A stretch of 64,000 nt of DNA from Salinicola halimionae (GTDB taxonomy: Bacteria > Pseudomonadota > Gammaproteobacteria > Pseudomonadales > Halomonadaceae), in assembly GCF_003206065.1 (NCBI RefSeq), contig NZ_PZJQ01000005.1, forward strand, positions 650,761 through 714,760. Direction: 5' to 3'. Made by a program: the position numbers and the translations under genes. Each line of letters starts with the position of its first letter. Position 1 is the first letter of the stretch. Below, in pieces: positions 1 to 8,762 of the stretch. Below the pieces are notes generated by a model. That model made no database searches and was not told the origin of the DNA. It was given only the letters and a program-made list of their open reading frames with translations.

Positions 1-36
1 CTCGCTTTGTGGAAGAATGATCCCAACGACGATTGA
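1..36 (+). CDS. C-terminal end of an upstream gene (partial)
   Basis: Frame 1 is open from the first base and reads LALWKNDPNDD before a TGA at 34-36, then rppH follows after 15 bases. The tight spacing suggests the tail of a co-transcribed gene. In Pseudomonas a HAD-family hydrolase precedes rppH (from memory), so that is a guess for the identity. Eleven residues cannot establish a family. Confidence 0.35.
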   Translation, partial: LALWKNDPNDD

Positions 37-51
37 GCTAAGGTGAACGCT

Positions 52-552
52 GTGATAGACGCCGATGGCTTTCGGCCGAACGTTGGCATCATCATTGCCA
101 ACTGTGACGGCCAGCTGCTTTGGGCGCGTCGGGCGGGTCAGGAAGCGTGGCAATTTCCGCAGGGAGGTATCAACGCTTGCGAAACACCCCATCAGGCTCT
201 CTTCCGGGAACTCGAGGAAGAAATTGGGCTGACGTCCAAGGATGTCGATGTGGTGGCCTGCACGCGAGGATGGCTACGTTACCGTCTCCCCCGGCGCATG
301 GTCCGAATGCATTCGAAACCACTCTGTATCGGCCAGAAACAGAAGTGGTTTTTACTGAAAATCCGCTGCCACGACAGTCGGGTTTGTGTCGATAGTACCC
401 CCAAGCCGGAATTCGATGGCTGGCGGTGGGTGAGTTACTGGTATCCTCTGGGACAGGTCGTCTCCTTCAAGCGCGAGGTCTATCGGCGCGCGTTGCGGGA
501 GTTGGCACCCGACTTTCATCGCCTTTCGCTGGAGGAAATGGCGAGGCTGTGA
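52..552 (+). CDS. rppH: RNA pyrophosphohydrolase RppH
   Basis: Nudix hydrolase that converts the 5' triphosphate of mRNA to a monophosphate and so opens the transcript to RNase E decay in the cytoplasm. The 166-residue product has the full Nudix box, with G38, E44 and the RELEEEIG block at 52-59. The N-terminus [12 protein letters not shown] matches the family start (MIDDDGYRPNVG in E. coli). I therefore choose the GTG at 52, preceded by AAGGTG with 6-base spacing, over the in-frame GTG at 43. It sits directly before ptsP, an arrangement common in gammaproteobacteria. Confident. Confidence 0.95.
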   Translation: MIDADGFRPNVGIIIANCDGQLLWARRAGQEAWQFPQGGINACETPHQALFRELEEEIGLTSKDVDVVACTRGWLRYRLPRRMVRMHSKPLCIGQKQKWFLLKIRCHDSRVCVDSTPKPEFDGWRWVSYWYPLGQVVSFKREVYRRALRELAPDFHRLSLEEMARL

Positions 553-569
553 ATTTTCGGAGGATCATC

Positions 570-590
570 CCGGTTTTGAAGACCGGTTTT
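570..590 (+). terminator. Possible weak terminator after rppH
   Basis: A short stem CCGGT/ACCGG with a 7-base loop is followed by TTTT and then an A-rich run, 20 bases after the rppH stop. The stem is only five to six pairs, so termination is probably partial and ptsP may still be read from the rppH promoter. Confidence 0.4.
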
Positions 591-641
591 AAAAAAAGGG
601 CCGGACTGAAGAGCCGCCGATGAACGCGGGCTTTGCCGCCT

Positions 642-675
642 GATCCGAACCCGATCCGTGGGCCGGGTTCGGATC
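642..675. repeat. 11-bp perfect inverted repeat upstream of ptsP
   Basis: GATCCGAACCC at 642-652 is exactly complementary to GGGTTCGGATC at 665-675, with a 12-base spacer. No T-run follows, so it is not a simple terminator. It lies 58 bases before the ptsP start and would form a stable hairpin in the ptsP leader. It could be an mRNA-stabilising or translational control element, or a protein-binding dyad. Confidence 0.5.
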
Positions 676-733
676 GGCCCGGCCACCCATTCGATGCCAT
701 CACGAGGATTTCCTCGCTCACAAGAAAAGGCTC

Positions 734-2995
734 ATGCTCGATACCCTTCGCCGCATCGTCCAGGAAGTCAACGGCGCTCGTAGTCTGGACGCCGCTCTGG
801 CCACCATGGTTCGCCGCATCCGCAAAGCGATGCGCACCGATGTCTGCTCCATCTACCTGTTCGATCGCGAGCGCGACCGGCTGGTACTGATGGACACCAT
901 TGGCCTGCGCACTCAGGCGGTGGGCGTGGTGACCCTGCGTCTCGGCGAGGGGTTGGTCGGGCTTGTCGGGCAGCGCGAGGAAGCGCTGAACCTCGAGGAC
1001 GCCCCCTCTCATCCGCAGTTCCGCTATTTCGTCGAGACCGGGGAGGAACGGTTCTCCAGCTTCCTGGGCGTGCCGATCATTCATCAGCGGCGCATGCTCG
1101 GGGTGCTGGTGGTTCAGCAGCAGGAGAAGCGCCGTTTCGACGAGGGCGACGAGGCGTTTCTGGTCACCATGGCGGCGCAGCTGGCCGGCGTGCTGGCCCA
1201 TGCGCTGGTATCCGGCACTCTCAATCGCCGCGCCCAGCCCGACGGTCAGGCAATGTTTTCCGGGGTGGCGGCATCGCCCGGAATGGCCATCGGCGAGATC
1301 GTGGTGATCGCGCCACCGGCGGATCTGGATAGCGTTCCCGATCTCATTCCGACCGATCCGGACGCTGAGGTCATACGCCTGCATGCCGCGCTGGCGCACG
1401 TCCGTGAAGACATCCGCAAGGCAGGGGCACGTCTCGCCAGCCGCATTTCCACCCAGGAGCTGGCGCTTTTCGATGTCTACCAGCAGATGCTGGGCGACGC
1501 GGCGCTGGGCAACGAGGTCGAGAAGCGCATTCGAGAAGGGCAGTGGGCGCCGGGAGCGCTTGCCGACGTGGTCCGCCGGCACACGCAGTATCTGGAGCGG
1601 GTCGACGATGGATATCTACGCGAGCGCGCCACCGATATTCGCGATTTGGGTCGGCGTGTGCTGGCACGTCTGCAGGAAGATAACGAACTGACGCCGTCGA
1701 CCTATCCGGACAACGCCATTCTGGTGGGTGACGAAATCAGTGCGGCAACTCTAGGCGAGCTACCCAGAGGGCGGCTCGCCGCACTGGTGTCGGTCCGAGG
1801 ATCCAGCAATTCGCATGTCGCCATTCTGGCGCGGGCGATGGGCATCCCCACGGTACTGGGCATGGTCGATCTGCCGCTGCCGCGAATCAACGGCGCCAAG
1901 GCGATTCTCGATGGCCACCGGGGTCGACTGTTCGTGCGGCCCGATCCTCAGTTGGCCAAGCGCTACGAACGCTTGATCAAAGAGGAGCTGGCGCTGGCAG
2001 AGGTGCTGGAGCACGAGCAACACCTGCCCAGTGAGACCTCCGATGGCCACAGCATGCCGCTGATGGTCAATACGGGGCTGGCGGTGGATGCCGTGGCACA
2101 GCTCAAGCCTCGTGTCAGCGGCGTGGGGCTGTACCGGACGGAAGTGCCGTTCATGATGAACGAGCGCTTTCCCAGCGAGCAGGAACAGACCCGGCTCTAT
2201 CATGAGCAACTGGCCAGTTTTGCGCCGCTGCCGGTGGTCATGCGTACGCTCGATATCGGCGGTGACAAGGATCTACCTTACTTCCCGATCAACGAAGCCA
2301 ATCCGTTTCTCGGCTGGCGGGGCATTCGCGTCACGCTCGATCACCCCGAAGTGCTGATGGTTCAGATGCGGGCCATGCTAATGGCGTCGCGTGATCTGGA
2401 CAATCTGCGCATCCTGCTGCCGATGATTACCAGCGTGGACGAAGTCGACTCCGCATTGCGCCTGCTGGCGCGGGCTCGTGAAGAACTCGCCGAGGATGGT
2501 ATCGAGGTCGCTTCGCCCAAGGTCGGGGTGATGATCGAAGTGCCGGCGACGCTATACCAGCTCTCGGCGCTGGCGGAACGCGTCGACTTTTTTTCGGTGG
2601 GGAGCAACGATCTGACCCAGTATCTGCTGGCGGTCGATCGTAACAACGCGCGCGTTTCCGGCCTCTACGATGCCTGTCATCCGGCGGTGCTCAACGCCTT
2701 GGGACGTCTGGCGGAAGAGAGCCGGCAACTGGGTGTGCCGGCCTCCGTCTGCGGCGAACTGGCCGGTGACCCTGCTGGAGCGCTGCTATTGATGGGTATG
2801 GGCTTCGATGCGCTGTCGATGAACGCGCCTAGCCTGCCGCGAGTGCGTGCAGCGATTCGGCGCGTAAGCATCGCAGATGCGCGCTCGCTGGTCTCGGAAA
2901 CACTCTCGCTACCCACCACGGCGGTGGTCAGGGCGCATCTGCGTCAGCGTTTGACGGACTGGCAGATCGGCCATCTGCTGCCGCCTCAGGACTGA
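734..2995 (+). CDS. ptsP: Phosphoenolpyruvate-protein phosphotransferase PtsP (EI-Ntr)
   Basis: First enzyme of the nitrogen-related phosphotransferase system. It autophosphorylates from PEP and passes phosphate to NPr and EIIA-Ntr, a regulatory rather than sugar-transport chain. The 753-residue length is typical. Domains in order: GAF sensor (about 16-160), EI N-terminal helical domain (about 175-295), swivelling phosphohistidine domain (about 320-405) with active His361 in SSNSHVAILARAMG, and the PEP-binding TIM barrel (about 420-710). Motifs LDIGGDKDLPY and SVGSNDLTQY are the expected PEP-site segments. The ATG at 734 gives a complete GAF domain. The gene ends 10 bases inside the convergent gene at 2986. 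Confidence 0.95.
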   Translation: MLDTLRRIVQEVNGARSLDAALATMVRRIRKAMRTDVCSIYLFDRERDRLVLMDTIGLRTQAVGVVTLRLGEGLVGLVGQREEALNLEDAPSHPQFRYFVETGEERFSSFLGVPIIHQRRMLGVLVVQQQEKRRFDEGDEAFLVTMAAQLAGVLAHALVSGTLNRRAQPDGQAMFSGVAASPGMAIGEIVVIAPPADLDSVPDLIPTDPDAEVIRLHAALAHVREDIRKAGARLASRISTQELALFDVYQQMLGDAALGNEVEKRIREGQWAPGALADVVRRHTQYLERVDDGYLRERATDIRDLGRRVLARLQEDNELTPSTYPDNAILVGDEISAATLGELPRGRLAALVSVRGSSNSHVAILARAMGIPTVLGMVDLPLPRINGAKAILDGHRGRLFVRPDPQLAKRYERLIKEELALAEVLEHEQHLPSETSDGHSMPLMVNTGLAVDAVAQLKPRVSGVGLYRTEVPFMMNERFPSEQEQTRLYHEQLASFAPLPVVMRTLDIGGDKDLPYFPINEANPFLGWRGIRVTLDHPEVLMVQMRAMLMASRDLDNLRILLPMITSVDEVDSALRLLARAREELAEDGIEVASPKVGVMIEVPATLYQLSALAERVDFFSVGSNDLTQYLLAVDRNNARVSGLYDACHPAVLNALGRLAEESRQLGVPASVCGELAGDPAGALLLMGMGFDALSMNAPSLPRVRAAIRRVSIADARSLVSETLSLPTTAVVRAHLRQRLTDWQIGHLLPPQD

Positions 2996-3759
2996 CCCGC
3001 CGCGCTCACCCCCAGGCGAGTAATAGGGCCCGTCGGCACGCCACCGGGACCGAATCGCTGTTCTTCCAACAGGACGCTCCTGTCCGAGACCGTGACCAGC
3101 GTCGTTGCTCGTGTCCCGTAGTCCTGGCCTTCAATAAACAGTGGTGAGAGGAAGCGCTCTCGATCTCGGCCCATGCCGGTGGCGGGTAACTCGCTGTCCG
3201 GTGCCTGGCGAGTATTGCTCATCGCCGGCCGCATCTCAGTTCTCCAGTCGGGTGCGTTCAGCGCCAATCGCATGGCATCGCGGGCATGGATGAGTTTGGG
3301 CCACGGCGTGTCCAGCTTGGCATTGGAGAGTCCATGCAAGCCGGGAGCAACGGACTCACAGCAGGTTTCATGCTGGCTGTGATGAAGCGTCCAGAGTTGG
3401 TTGCCCGACATCACCAGCAGGTTGAAACCGGCATAGCGCCGGGCGCCCCGTGAAGCCAGGGTTTCCAGCCAACGGCCCGGGTCGTCGGCTGTCAGCGCTT
3501 GATGCACCAGCTCGCCGCGACTGGGAGCGTCGGGCGGGGTCGCTGGCTGACTCTCCCGAACGTTGGTCAATGCCGCCACGCGCGAGTGCGTGGCGGCCAG
3601 CCAGCTTCCACCAGCCAGCAAGTCGCGACCGCCGATCAGTTCGGCGTTTGGCCAGCGGTGCAGTGCCTGCGTCGGTCTCGAGTAAAACTCGTCGCGATTT
3701 GCCGCGAGACGTAACGTTATCTCGGCTTCCGGTTGCCAATCGAATACGATCAAGCACAT
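2986..3759 (-). CDS. NRDE/TANGO2 family protein
   Basis: The 257-residue protein begins MCLIVFDW and carries the family-defining NRDE motif (ANRDEFYSRPT) near residue 20. It also has the conserved GGRDLLAGGSWLA segment and a C-terminal FGPGG tract. TANGO2 homologues occur from bacteria to human; an NTN-hydrolase-like fold and a link to haem or lipid handling have been proposed, but the reaction is not settled. The start has an AGGAA ribosome-binding site. It is convergent with ptsP and overlaps it by 10 bases. Confidence 0.8.
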   Translation of the reverse strand: MCLIVFDWQPEAEITLRLAANRDEFYSRPTQALHRWPNAELIGGRDLLAGGSWLAATHSRVAALTNVRESQPATPPDAPSRGELVHQALTADDPGRWLETLASRGARRYAGFNLLVMSGNQLWTLHHSQHETCCESVAPGLHGLSNAKLDTPWPKLIHARDAMRLALNAPDWRTEMRPAMSNTRQAPDSELPATGMGRDRERFLSPLFIEGQDYGTRATTLVTVSDRSVLLEEQRFGPGGVPTGPITRLGVSAAGQS

Positions 3760-3919
3760 CGAGCGGATTCCTGTCAGGGGATGGGCGGCCCGACGAGAGC
3801 GCTATCGCCATGACACGGCCTTGGCGGCAGCGTAACATAAGCGTGCTAGCGACTCGTATCCGATGCCTTGTTCTGCTCACGGAATCGCTGCTATTGAACC
3901 GCCTCTACAGGACCGCTCC

Positions 3920-4066
3920 ATGCCAGTCTTCATTCTCCCGCTCTTTGCCGCGTCGATGCTAGTCGCCTCGTGTCACGCCGATGCGAGTGACTCTGACACG
4001 AGTCATTTCGGCGCTTGTCATTTCGATGAGGGTGCGGCCGCAGAGTCGGGGAGTGTTCGATGCTGA
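3920..4066 (+). CDS. Possible small lipoprotein preceding the TauE/SafE gene
   Basis: A 48-codon frame begins MPVFILPLFAASMLVASC. This is a short hydrophobic signal with a lipobox-like VAS-C, followed by a polar, Asp/Ser/His-rich tail. AGGA sits seven bases before the ATG, and the TGA at 4064-4066 overlaps the ATG of the next gene, as in translational coupling. I know no homologue. The alternative is a chance open frame in the tauE leader. Confidence 0.3.
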   Translation: MPVFILPLFAASMLVASCHADASDSDTSHFGACHFDEGAAAESGSVRC

Positions 4067-4851
4067 CGGCGATCGTGATCTATCTGCTGGTCGGTGCCGT
4101 CGCCGGATTGCTGGCCGGGGTATTCGGGATCGGCGGCGGCATCGTCATCGTGCCCGCGCTGGTGTTTACCTTCGTGGCGCAGGGTTTCGACCCCGCGGTC
4201 GTCGCGCATCTGGCGGTAGGCACTTCTCTGGCGACGATCGTGGTTACCGGCGCCTCTTCGGCCTGGGGTCACTGGCGTCGCGGTAGCGTACGCCAGGACT
4301 GGCTGCGGTTGATGATTCCGGGGCTTCTGGTGGGTGGCATTCTTGGCGTGCTGCTCGCGTCAGCGCTGCCCGGGCATGCACTGACGCGGCTGTTTGGCAT
4401 TTTCGCGGTTTTGATGGCTTTCAAGATGCTGCTGACGCGTCCGCCCGCGACTCAGGGGCAGGTGCCGCAGCGCTGGCCGATGACGTTTGCCGGCACGGTA
4501 ATCGGGGGCGTGTCGACGCTATTCGGCGTCGGCGGTGGCGTGATGTCGGTGCCTTGGCTTTCGCGTTTCACCAGCCGTATGACGGAAGCCGTGGGAACCT
4601 CCTCGGCGATCGGCCTGCCGATCGCGTTGATCGGCACTGTGACCAACGTCGTCGTGGGCTGGGGCGAGATGACATTGCCAGCAGGTTCGACGGGCTACGT
4701 GATGTGGCCGGCTTTCCTTGGCTTGATGGTGACTAGCGTCCCGATGGCTCGAGTCGGCGTCAAATTGGCTCATGCATTGCCTGCCAGGACGCTGCGACGT
4801 ATCTTTGCCCTCCTGCTGATTGTGGTCGGGGTCAAGCTGATCATTGGCTAA
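4060..4851 (+). CDS. TauE/SafE family membrane exporter
   Basis: A 263-residue polytopic protein with about eight membrane helices and two internally similar halves. Each half starts with a glycine-rich segment: AGVFGIGGGIVIVPAL near residues 20-37 and VSTLFGVGGGVMSVPWL near 148-166, the hallmark of TauE/SafE (DUF81). Members export sulfite, sulfoacetate or related anions, but substrate cannot be read from the sequence. The ATG overlaps the stop of a possible small upstream frame. The TAA stop lies inside the left arm of a palindromic repeat element. The position before lgt matches the Pseudomonas order. Confidence 0.85.
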   Translation: MLTAIVIYLLVGAVAGLLAGVFGIGGGIVIVPALVFTFVAQGFDPAVVAHLAVGTSLATIVVTGASSAWGHWRRGSVRQDWLRLMIPGLLVGGILGVLLASALPGHALTRLFGIFAVLMAFKMLLTRPPATQGQVPQRWPMTFAGTVIGGVSTLFGVGGGVMSVPWLSRFTSRMTEAVGTSSAIGLPIALIGTVTNVVVGWGEMTLPAGSTGYVMWPAFLGLMVTSVPMARVGVKLAHALPARTLRRIFALLLIVVGVKLIIG

Positions 4852-5028
4852 GGAAACACTGCATAAATGTCTGCGCAGGCGAATCGGCTTCGTTGCGCGG
4901 TGCTGGAGCGCCAGCCCGGCCGGAATCCTCATATAACCCATATGCTCCGGTTCCTGCGCTCCGTGCGCCTTGCGACGGAGTGCCGCCCACTTCATCCTGT
5001 TCGCCGATTTATTCAGCGTTTCCCCTAA
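4849..5028. repeat. Long imperfect palindromic (MITE- or REP-like) element
   Basis: The whole tauE-lgt gap is a roughly 180-bp imperfect palindrome. The left end TAAGGAAACACTGCATAAAT mirrors the reverse complement of the right end, which reads TTAGGGGAAACGCTGAATAA. Inner arms also match: TTCGTTGCGCGGTGC against TCCGTCGCAAGGCGC, and GGAGCG in both arms, around a centre with two ATAT tetramers. No coding capacity. It fits a non-autonomous miniature transposon or a large REP/BIME-like hairpin; on RNA it would also end tauE transcription. I cannot count copies elsewhere from one window. Confidence 0.6.
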
Positions 5029-5052
5029 TTCTTTCGTACCCAAGGAGAAAGC

Positions 5053-5859
5053 ATGCTGGCTTACCCCGAGATCGATCCGGTGGCCGTGTCGTTGGGCCCG
5101 CTCAAGGTGCACTGGTACGGATTGATGTATGTCATCGGCTTCGTTGGCGCCTGGTGGTTGGGACGCCGGCGCGCCGATCGGCTGGGACTCAAACCCGACG
5201 ATATCGGTGACATGCTGTTCTACGGTGCGCTGGGCGTCGTGCTCGGCGGCCGTATCGGCTATGCGCTGTTCTACGGTTTCGATCGTTTTCTCGACAATCC
5301 GCTATGGATCTTCCAGGTCTGGGATGGCGGCATGAGCTTCCATGGTGGCCTGCTGGGCGTGCTGCTGGCGTCACTGCTGTTCGCGCGCAAGCACCATCTG
5401 GCGTTCTTCCAGCTCACGGATTTTATCGCGCCGCTGGTGCCGATCGGGCTGGGCGCCGGACGCATCGGCAATTTCATCAATCATGAACTGCCGGGTCGCG
5501 TGACGGATGTTCCCTGGGCGCTGGTCTTTCCGGGAATGGGTGGGCAGGGACGTCACCCGTCCTCGCTCTATCAGTTCTTTCTGGAAGGCATCGTGATGTT
5601 CGTAGTGCTGTGGACGGCCTCGCTGAGGCCACGCCAGCGTGGCTTTATCTCGGGGCTCTTTCTGGTCTGCTACGGCACTTTCCGTTTCATCTCGGAATTT
5701 TTCCGGCGTCCGGACCCGCAACTGGGCTTCATCGCCTTCGACTGGCTGACCATGGGTCAGCTGTTATCGCTGCCGATGATCCTTGCCGGTATCGCACTGG
5801 TCGTCTGGTCGCGGCACAATAGCGTCGATGACGCTCGCGTCCCCCAGGCCGCGAGCTAA
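5053..5859 (+). CDS. lgt: Prolipoprotein diacylglyceryl transferase
   Basis: Inner-membrane enzyme that moves diacylglycerol from phosphatidylglycerol to the lipobox cysteine of prolipoproteins, the first step of lipoprotein maturation. The 268-residue product has seven expected membrane helices and the Lgt signature GAGRIGNFINHELPGR. It also has the early motif VHWYGLMY and a conserved GGRIGYALFYGF. The ATG at 5053 follows AAGGAG at ideal spacing. It precedes thyA-folA as in many gammaproteobacteria. Confidence 0.97.
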   Translation: MLAYPEIDPVAVSLGPLKVHWYGLMYVIGFVGAWWLGRRRADRLGLKPDDIGDMLFYGALGVVLGGRIGYALFYGFDRFLDNPLWIFQVWDGGMSFHGGLLGVLLASLLFARKHHLAFFQLTDFIAPLVPIGLGAGRIGNFINHELPGRVTDVPWALVFPGMGGQGRHPSSLYQFFLEGIVMFVVLWTASLRPRQRGFISGLFLVCYGTFRFISEFFRRPDPQLGFIAFDWLTMGQLLSLPMILAGIALVVWSRHNSVDDARVPQAAS

Positions 5860-5979
5860 TTAGTCTTCCGCCCATGGCGGATGCCCGGCGCGGCTGGTGT
5901 TGCAGTCCTGCTGGGTTGGAAAAAATACTTCGACGGCTCGTCTTTTGTAGCGAGCGAGTCATTGGAAAGGAGCGTCGCC

Positions 5980-6774
5980 ATGCGGCCTTATCTCGACTTG
6001 ATGCAGCGCGTGCTCGACAGCGGCGTTGAAAAAGCCGATCGCACCGGCGTCGGCACGCTCAGCGTGTTCGGTCATCAGATGCGTTTCGATCTGCGTAACG
6101 GGTTCCCACTGGTCACCACCAAGAAACTGCATTTGCGTTCGATCATTCACGAGCTGCTGTGGTTTCTGCGTGGTGATACCAATATCGCCTATCTACGTGA
6201 GCACAATGTCTCGATCTGGGATGCATGGGCGGATGCCAATGGGGACCTGGGGCCGGTCTACGGTTATCAGTGGCGTAGCTGGCCGACCCCCGACGGTGAG
6301 CATATCGACCAGATCGCCAGGCTCGTCGAGCAGATCCGCCGTAATCCGGATTCCCGTCGACATATCGTCTCGGCCTGGAATCCCGCGCTGGTCGACGAGA
6401 TGGCGCTGCCTCCGTGCCATGCGCTGTTCCAGTTTTACGTCGCCAACGGACGCCTGTCCTGCCAGCTCTACCAGCGCAGCGCCGATATCTTTCTCGGTGT
6501 GCCGTTCAACATCGCGAGCTATGCGCTGTTGACCCATATGATTGCCCAAGTCTGTGGTCTCGAGCCAGGCGAATTCGTCCACACTTTCGGCGACGCGCAT
6601 CTCTATCTCAACCACCTCGAGCAGGCGCGCTTGCAGCTGTCACGTGAACCGTTGGCGTTGCCCTCGCTGAAGCTGAATCCGGCGATCGATGACCTGTTCG
6701 ATTTTCGCTTCGACGACATCGCCATCGAGGGATATGAGTCTCACCCCGCTATCAAGGCGCCGATTGCCGTATGA
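5980..6774 (+). CDS. thyA: Thymidylate synthase
   Basis: Makes dTMP from dUMP with methylene-tetrahydrofolate as donor of carbon and hydride. The 264-residue product equals the E. coli enzyme in length. It shows the N-terminal folate/substrate block [17 protein letters not shown], the catalytic Cys in [13 protein letters not shown], the [18 protein letters not shown] segment and the C-terminal IKAPIAV. The ATG at 5980, preceded by AAAGGAG, is the family start; a longer upstream extension has no homology. It overlaps folA by four bases (ATGA), so the two are translationally coupled. Confidence 0.98.
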   Translation: MRPYLDLMQRVLDSGVEKADRTGVGTLSVFGHQMRFDLRNGFPLVTTKKLHLRSIIHELLWFLRGDTNIAYLREHNVSIWDAWADANGDLGPVYGYQWRSWPTPDGEHIDQIARLVEQIRRNPDSRRHIVSAWNPALVDEMALPPCHALFQFYVANGRLSCQLYQRSADIFLGVPFNIASYALLTHMIAQVCGLEPGEFVHTFGDAHLYLNHLEQARLQLSREPLALPSLKLNPAIDDLFDFRFDDIAIEGYESHPAIKAPIAV

Positions 6775-7328
6775 GTGACCTGACCTCCCCATCGACACTG
6801 CAGACGCCGGTCGCCATGATTGCGGCGATGTCGCGCAATCGCGTGATTGGCGTGGGCAATCGCCTGCCGTGGTACTTGCCGGAAGATCTCAAACACTTCA
6901 AAGCCGCCACGCTGGGTAAGCCGCTGGTGATGGGGCGCAAGACATTCGAATCGATCGGCCGGCCTCTGCCGGGACGGCTCAATATCGTGATCACGCGCGA
7001 TGAGCATTATGCTCATACAAGCGATCGCGAGGGTATTCGTGTCTGTCATTCGTTGGAAGAGGCGCTGCAACTTGCCGATCATCAGGCGTTGATCGACGAC
7101 GCCGATGAGATCATGGTAATGGGCGGGGGAGAGATTTATCGGCAGGCGCTGATCGTGGCCGCGAGGCTTCACCTCACCGAGGTGGATGTCGAACTCGAGG
7201 GTGACGCTTATTTCCCCAGTTTCGAACGCGCCGAGTGGGAGGAGGTCGAGCGTGTCACGATGGCGCCGCAGCCGGGTCAGCCGGACTATGCTTTCGTCCA
7301 ATACCGTCGCGTGCTCGAGTCTGGCTGA
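6771..7328 (+). CDS. folA: Dihydrofolate reductase
   Basis: Regenerates tetrahydrofolate from the dihydrofolate released by ThyA, using NADPH. The 185-residue product contains [24 protein letters not shown], i.e. the Met20 loop and substrate site, then [15 protein letters not shown] and [12 protein letters not shown], which bind cofactor. It has about 13 extra N-terminal residues compared with E. coli FolA; an internal Met at residue 16 would give a shorter form. The start overlaps thyA by four bases. Confidence 0.95.
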   Translation: MSDLTSPSTLQTPVAMIAAMSRNRVIGVGNRLPWYLPEDLKHFKAATLGKPLVMGRKTFESIGRPLPGRLNIVITRDEHYAHTSDREGIRVCHSLEEALQLADHQALIDDADEIMVMGGGEIYRQALIVAARLHLTEVDVELEGDAYFPSFERAEWEEVERVTMAPQPGQPDYAFVQYRRVLESG

Positions 7329-7366
7329 GTCGTCGAATGGATCGTGCGCCTGAGCGGGATCGAGTG

Positions 7367-7390
7367 GCTGTCGCCAGGATAAGCGACAGC
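7367..7390 (+). other. Stem-loop in the folA-proQ gap
   Basis: GCTGTCGC and GCGACAGC form a perfect eight-base-pair stem with an eight-base loop, 39 bases after folA and 43 before the ProQ-family gene. No T-tract follows, so it is either a processing/stability hairpin or part of the next gene's leader. ProQ proteins bind such structured RNA, so self-binding is possible but unproven. Confidence 0.4.
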
Positions 7391-7432
7391 ATGTCCCGGT
7401 GTTGATTGAGAGGACTTGAGAGGAGTTGTGCC

Positions 7433-8320
7433 GTGTTGACGGATCGAACACAGGCGCTCCTGGCTGCCATAGAGCACCAGGTCGAAGCGGGTCAAGCCGC
7501 TTTGGAAGCCGAGAAAGAGCGGTGCAAGGCGTTGAAGGCCGAGAATCGAGCCCTCAAGGAGCGACTGCTTGCACTGGCGGAATTGGATCCCCTGATGGTC
7601 AAGGGGCCAGACCATAATGAAGATCCGGATGGAGGAACCCGCGCCCGAGGCTTGGGAAATCTGGCTTTTCGGCGGCCCCGACCGAAGCCGGATGGCGCCC
7701 CCGATGCACAGTCGAGCCGTCAGGCGCACGCCGTTTCTCCGTTACAGCGACTGACATCCGCCTCATCCCACGATAAGACCACCGCTGCTAGTGTGCCGCC
7801 GCAGTCTGAAAAGGACTCGGTAGACGAATCGACAAAGGCGAAGCCCGGCGATGCGGGTCAGGAGCCGGCGCTTCAGGACGAGATTGGCACCGAACCTCCG
7901 CAGAGTTCACTAGCATTCGGCGCCGAGCATGACGCGCCCTCTCCCCACACGCTGCTCGCGCAATGGTATAAGCGCTATCCCAAGGCGTTTTTCAAAGGGC
8001 ACACTCGACCACTCAAGACTGGCATTCATCTGGATCTTTGCGAGATCGAGCCTTGGCCGGAAAAACTGGTTCGCCGGGCGCTGGCCTGTTACGTGCATCT
8101 GCCTCGCTACATGAAATCGGTTCGAGAGGGCGCGCGACGTGTCGATTTAGCGGGTGAGGATTGCGAGGTCGTCACTGATGATGAGGCCAAGCACTCCAAG
8201 CGGCAGTTAGAGGCCCTGCAGAAAAAACAGAAGGTGCGTGAGACCCAGCAGCGATCGGAAAAACTGGATCGCAAGATCGGGGCGCTACTGGCCAAGCATG
8301 GTCAGCATTCACAGGAGTGA
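7433..8320 (+). CDS. ProQ/FinO-family RNA chaperone
   Basis: The 295-residue protein has three parts. An N-terminal coiled coil (about 3-50) is rich in Ala, Glu and Lys. A long low-complexity linker follows. The ProQ/FinO domain (about 175-250) contains LLAQWYKRYPKAFF, LKTGIHLDL and VHLPRYMKSVREGARRVDL, then a basic helical tail. FinO-domain proteins bind 3' stem-loops of small RNAs and mRNAs. E. coli ProQ has the domain at the N-terminus; here it is near the C-terminus, an arrangement I associate with other gammaproteobacteria. I choose the GTG at 7433, seven bases after GAGAGGAG. Confidence 0.85.
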   Translation: MLTDRTQALLAAIEHQVEAGQAALEAEKERCKALKAENRALKERLLALAELDPLMVKGPDHNEDPDGGTRARGLGNLAFRRPRPKPDGAPDAQSSRQAHAVSPLQRLTSASSHDKTTAASVPPQSEKDSVDESTKAKPGDAGQEPALQDEIGTEPPQSSLAFGAEHDAPSPHTLLAQWYKRYPKAFFKGHTRPLKTGIHLDLCEIEPWPEKLVRRALACYVHLPRYMKSVREGARRVDLAGEDCEVVTDDEAKHSKRQLEALQKKQKVRETQQRSEKLDRKIGALLAKHGQHSQE

Positions 8321-8762
8321 AGGCCGCAATGGCGGCGGACACCGATTCCAGACGGTACGACGGAGCGTTGAACTTTGGTCTTGGGTGTAAGGGGTAAGGC
8401 AGTCGGTGGCAGCGAGTTCACCTGCATTCTCTCGCCCATTCCAGATGAGCCATTTTGCTTACACGGCCCGCGCAATGGTCGCTAGAACCCGCTTTTGGGG
8501 CTTCGGGCGGTTACTCGTAGTGGCAGAGTGGTGGCAGAAAAGAGGAAATGGGCGATTCGCGTTGGCAACGAAAACAGTGTTTTTTCTTGTTGCGTTCCAC
8601 CAAGGCCCGGTATAAGGTTTGCCTTGCGAGCATTGGACAATAACAAGGCTTCAGAGTTCCGCAGCCGTCATTCGTTCGCATGACGATGCTGGTTGAAGGT
8701 GCCGAAGCCGACTGCATCTGCAGACACGATCGAACAGTAAGCTAGTTAAGGAACCTATCGCG
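8321..8762. other. Non-coding leader region before the porin
   Basis: No convincing gene. At 8565-8593 GCAAC and GTTGC flank an A-rich and a T-rich arm that can form an imperfect hairpin ending in a T-run, possibly the terminator of the ProQ-family gene. A small GCCGC/GCGGC hairpin follows the proQ stop at 8323-8336. The porin has an AAGGAA ribosome-binding site. A 69-codon open frame here has atypical composition and no recognisable features. Confidence 0.35.

Noticed and set aside
467-1582. Long minus-strand open frame opposite rppH/ptsP
   Set aside because: Lies antisense to the clearly conserved ptsP frame and rppH end; its protein shows composition bias and no motif. It is a GC-rich mirror frame.
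4849-5028. Palindromic element considered as a full insertion sequence
   Set aside because: Only about 180 bp and no transposase coding capacity; at most a miniature, non-autonomous element.
8406-8615. 69-codon frame upstream of the porin
   Set aside because: No ribosome-binding site, mixed aromatic/basic composition and no recognisable domain; more likely leader DNA.
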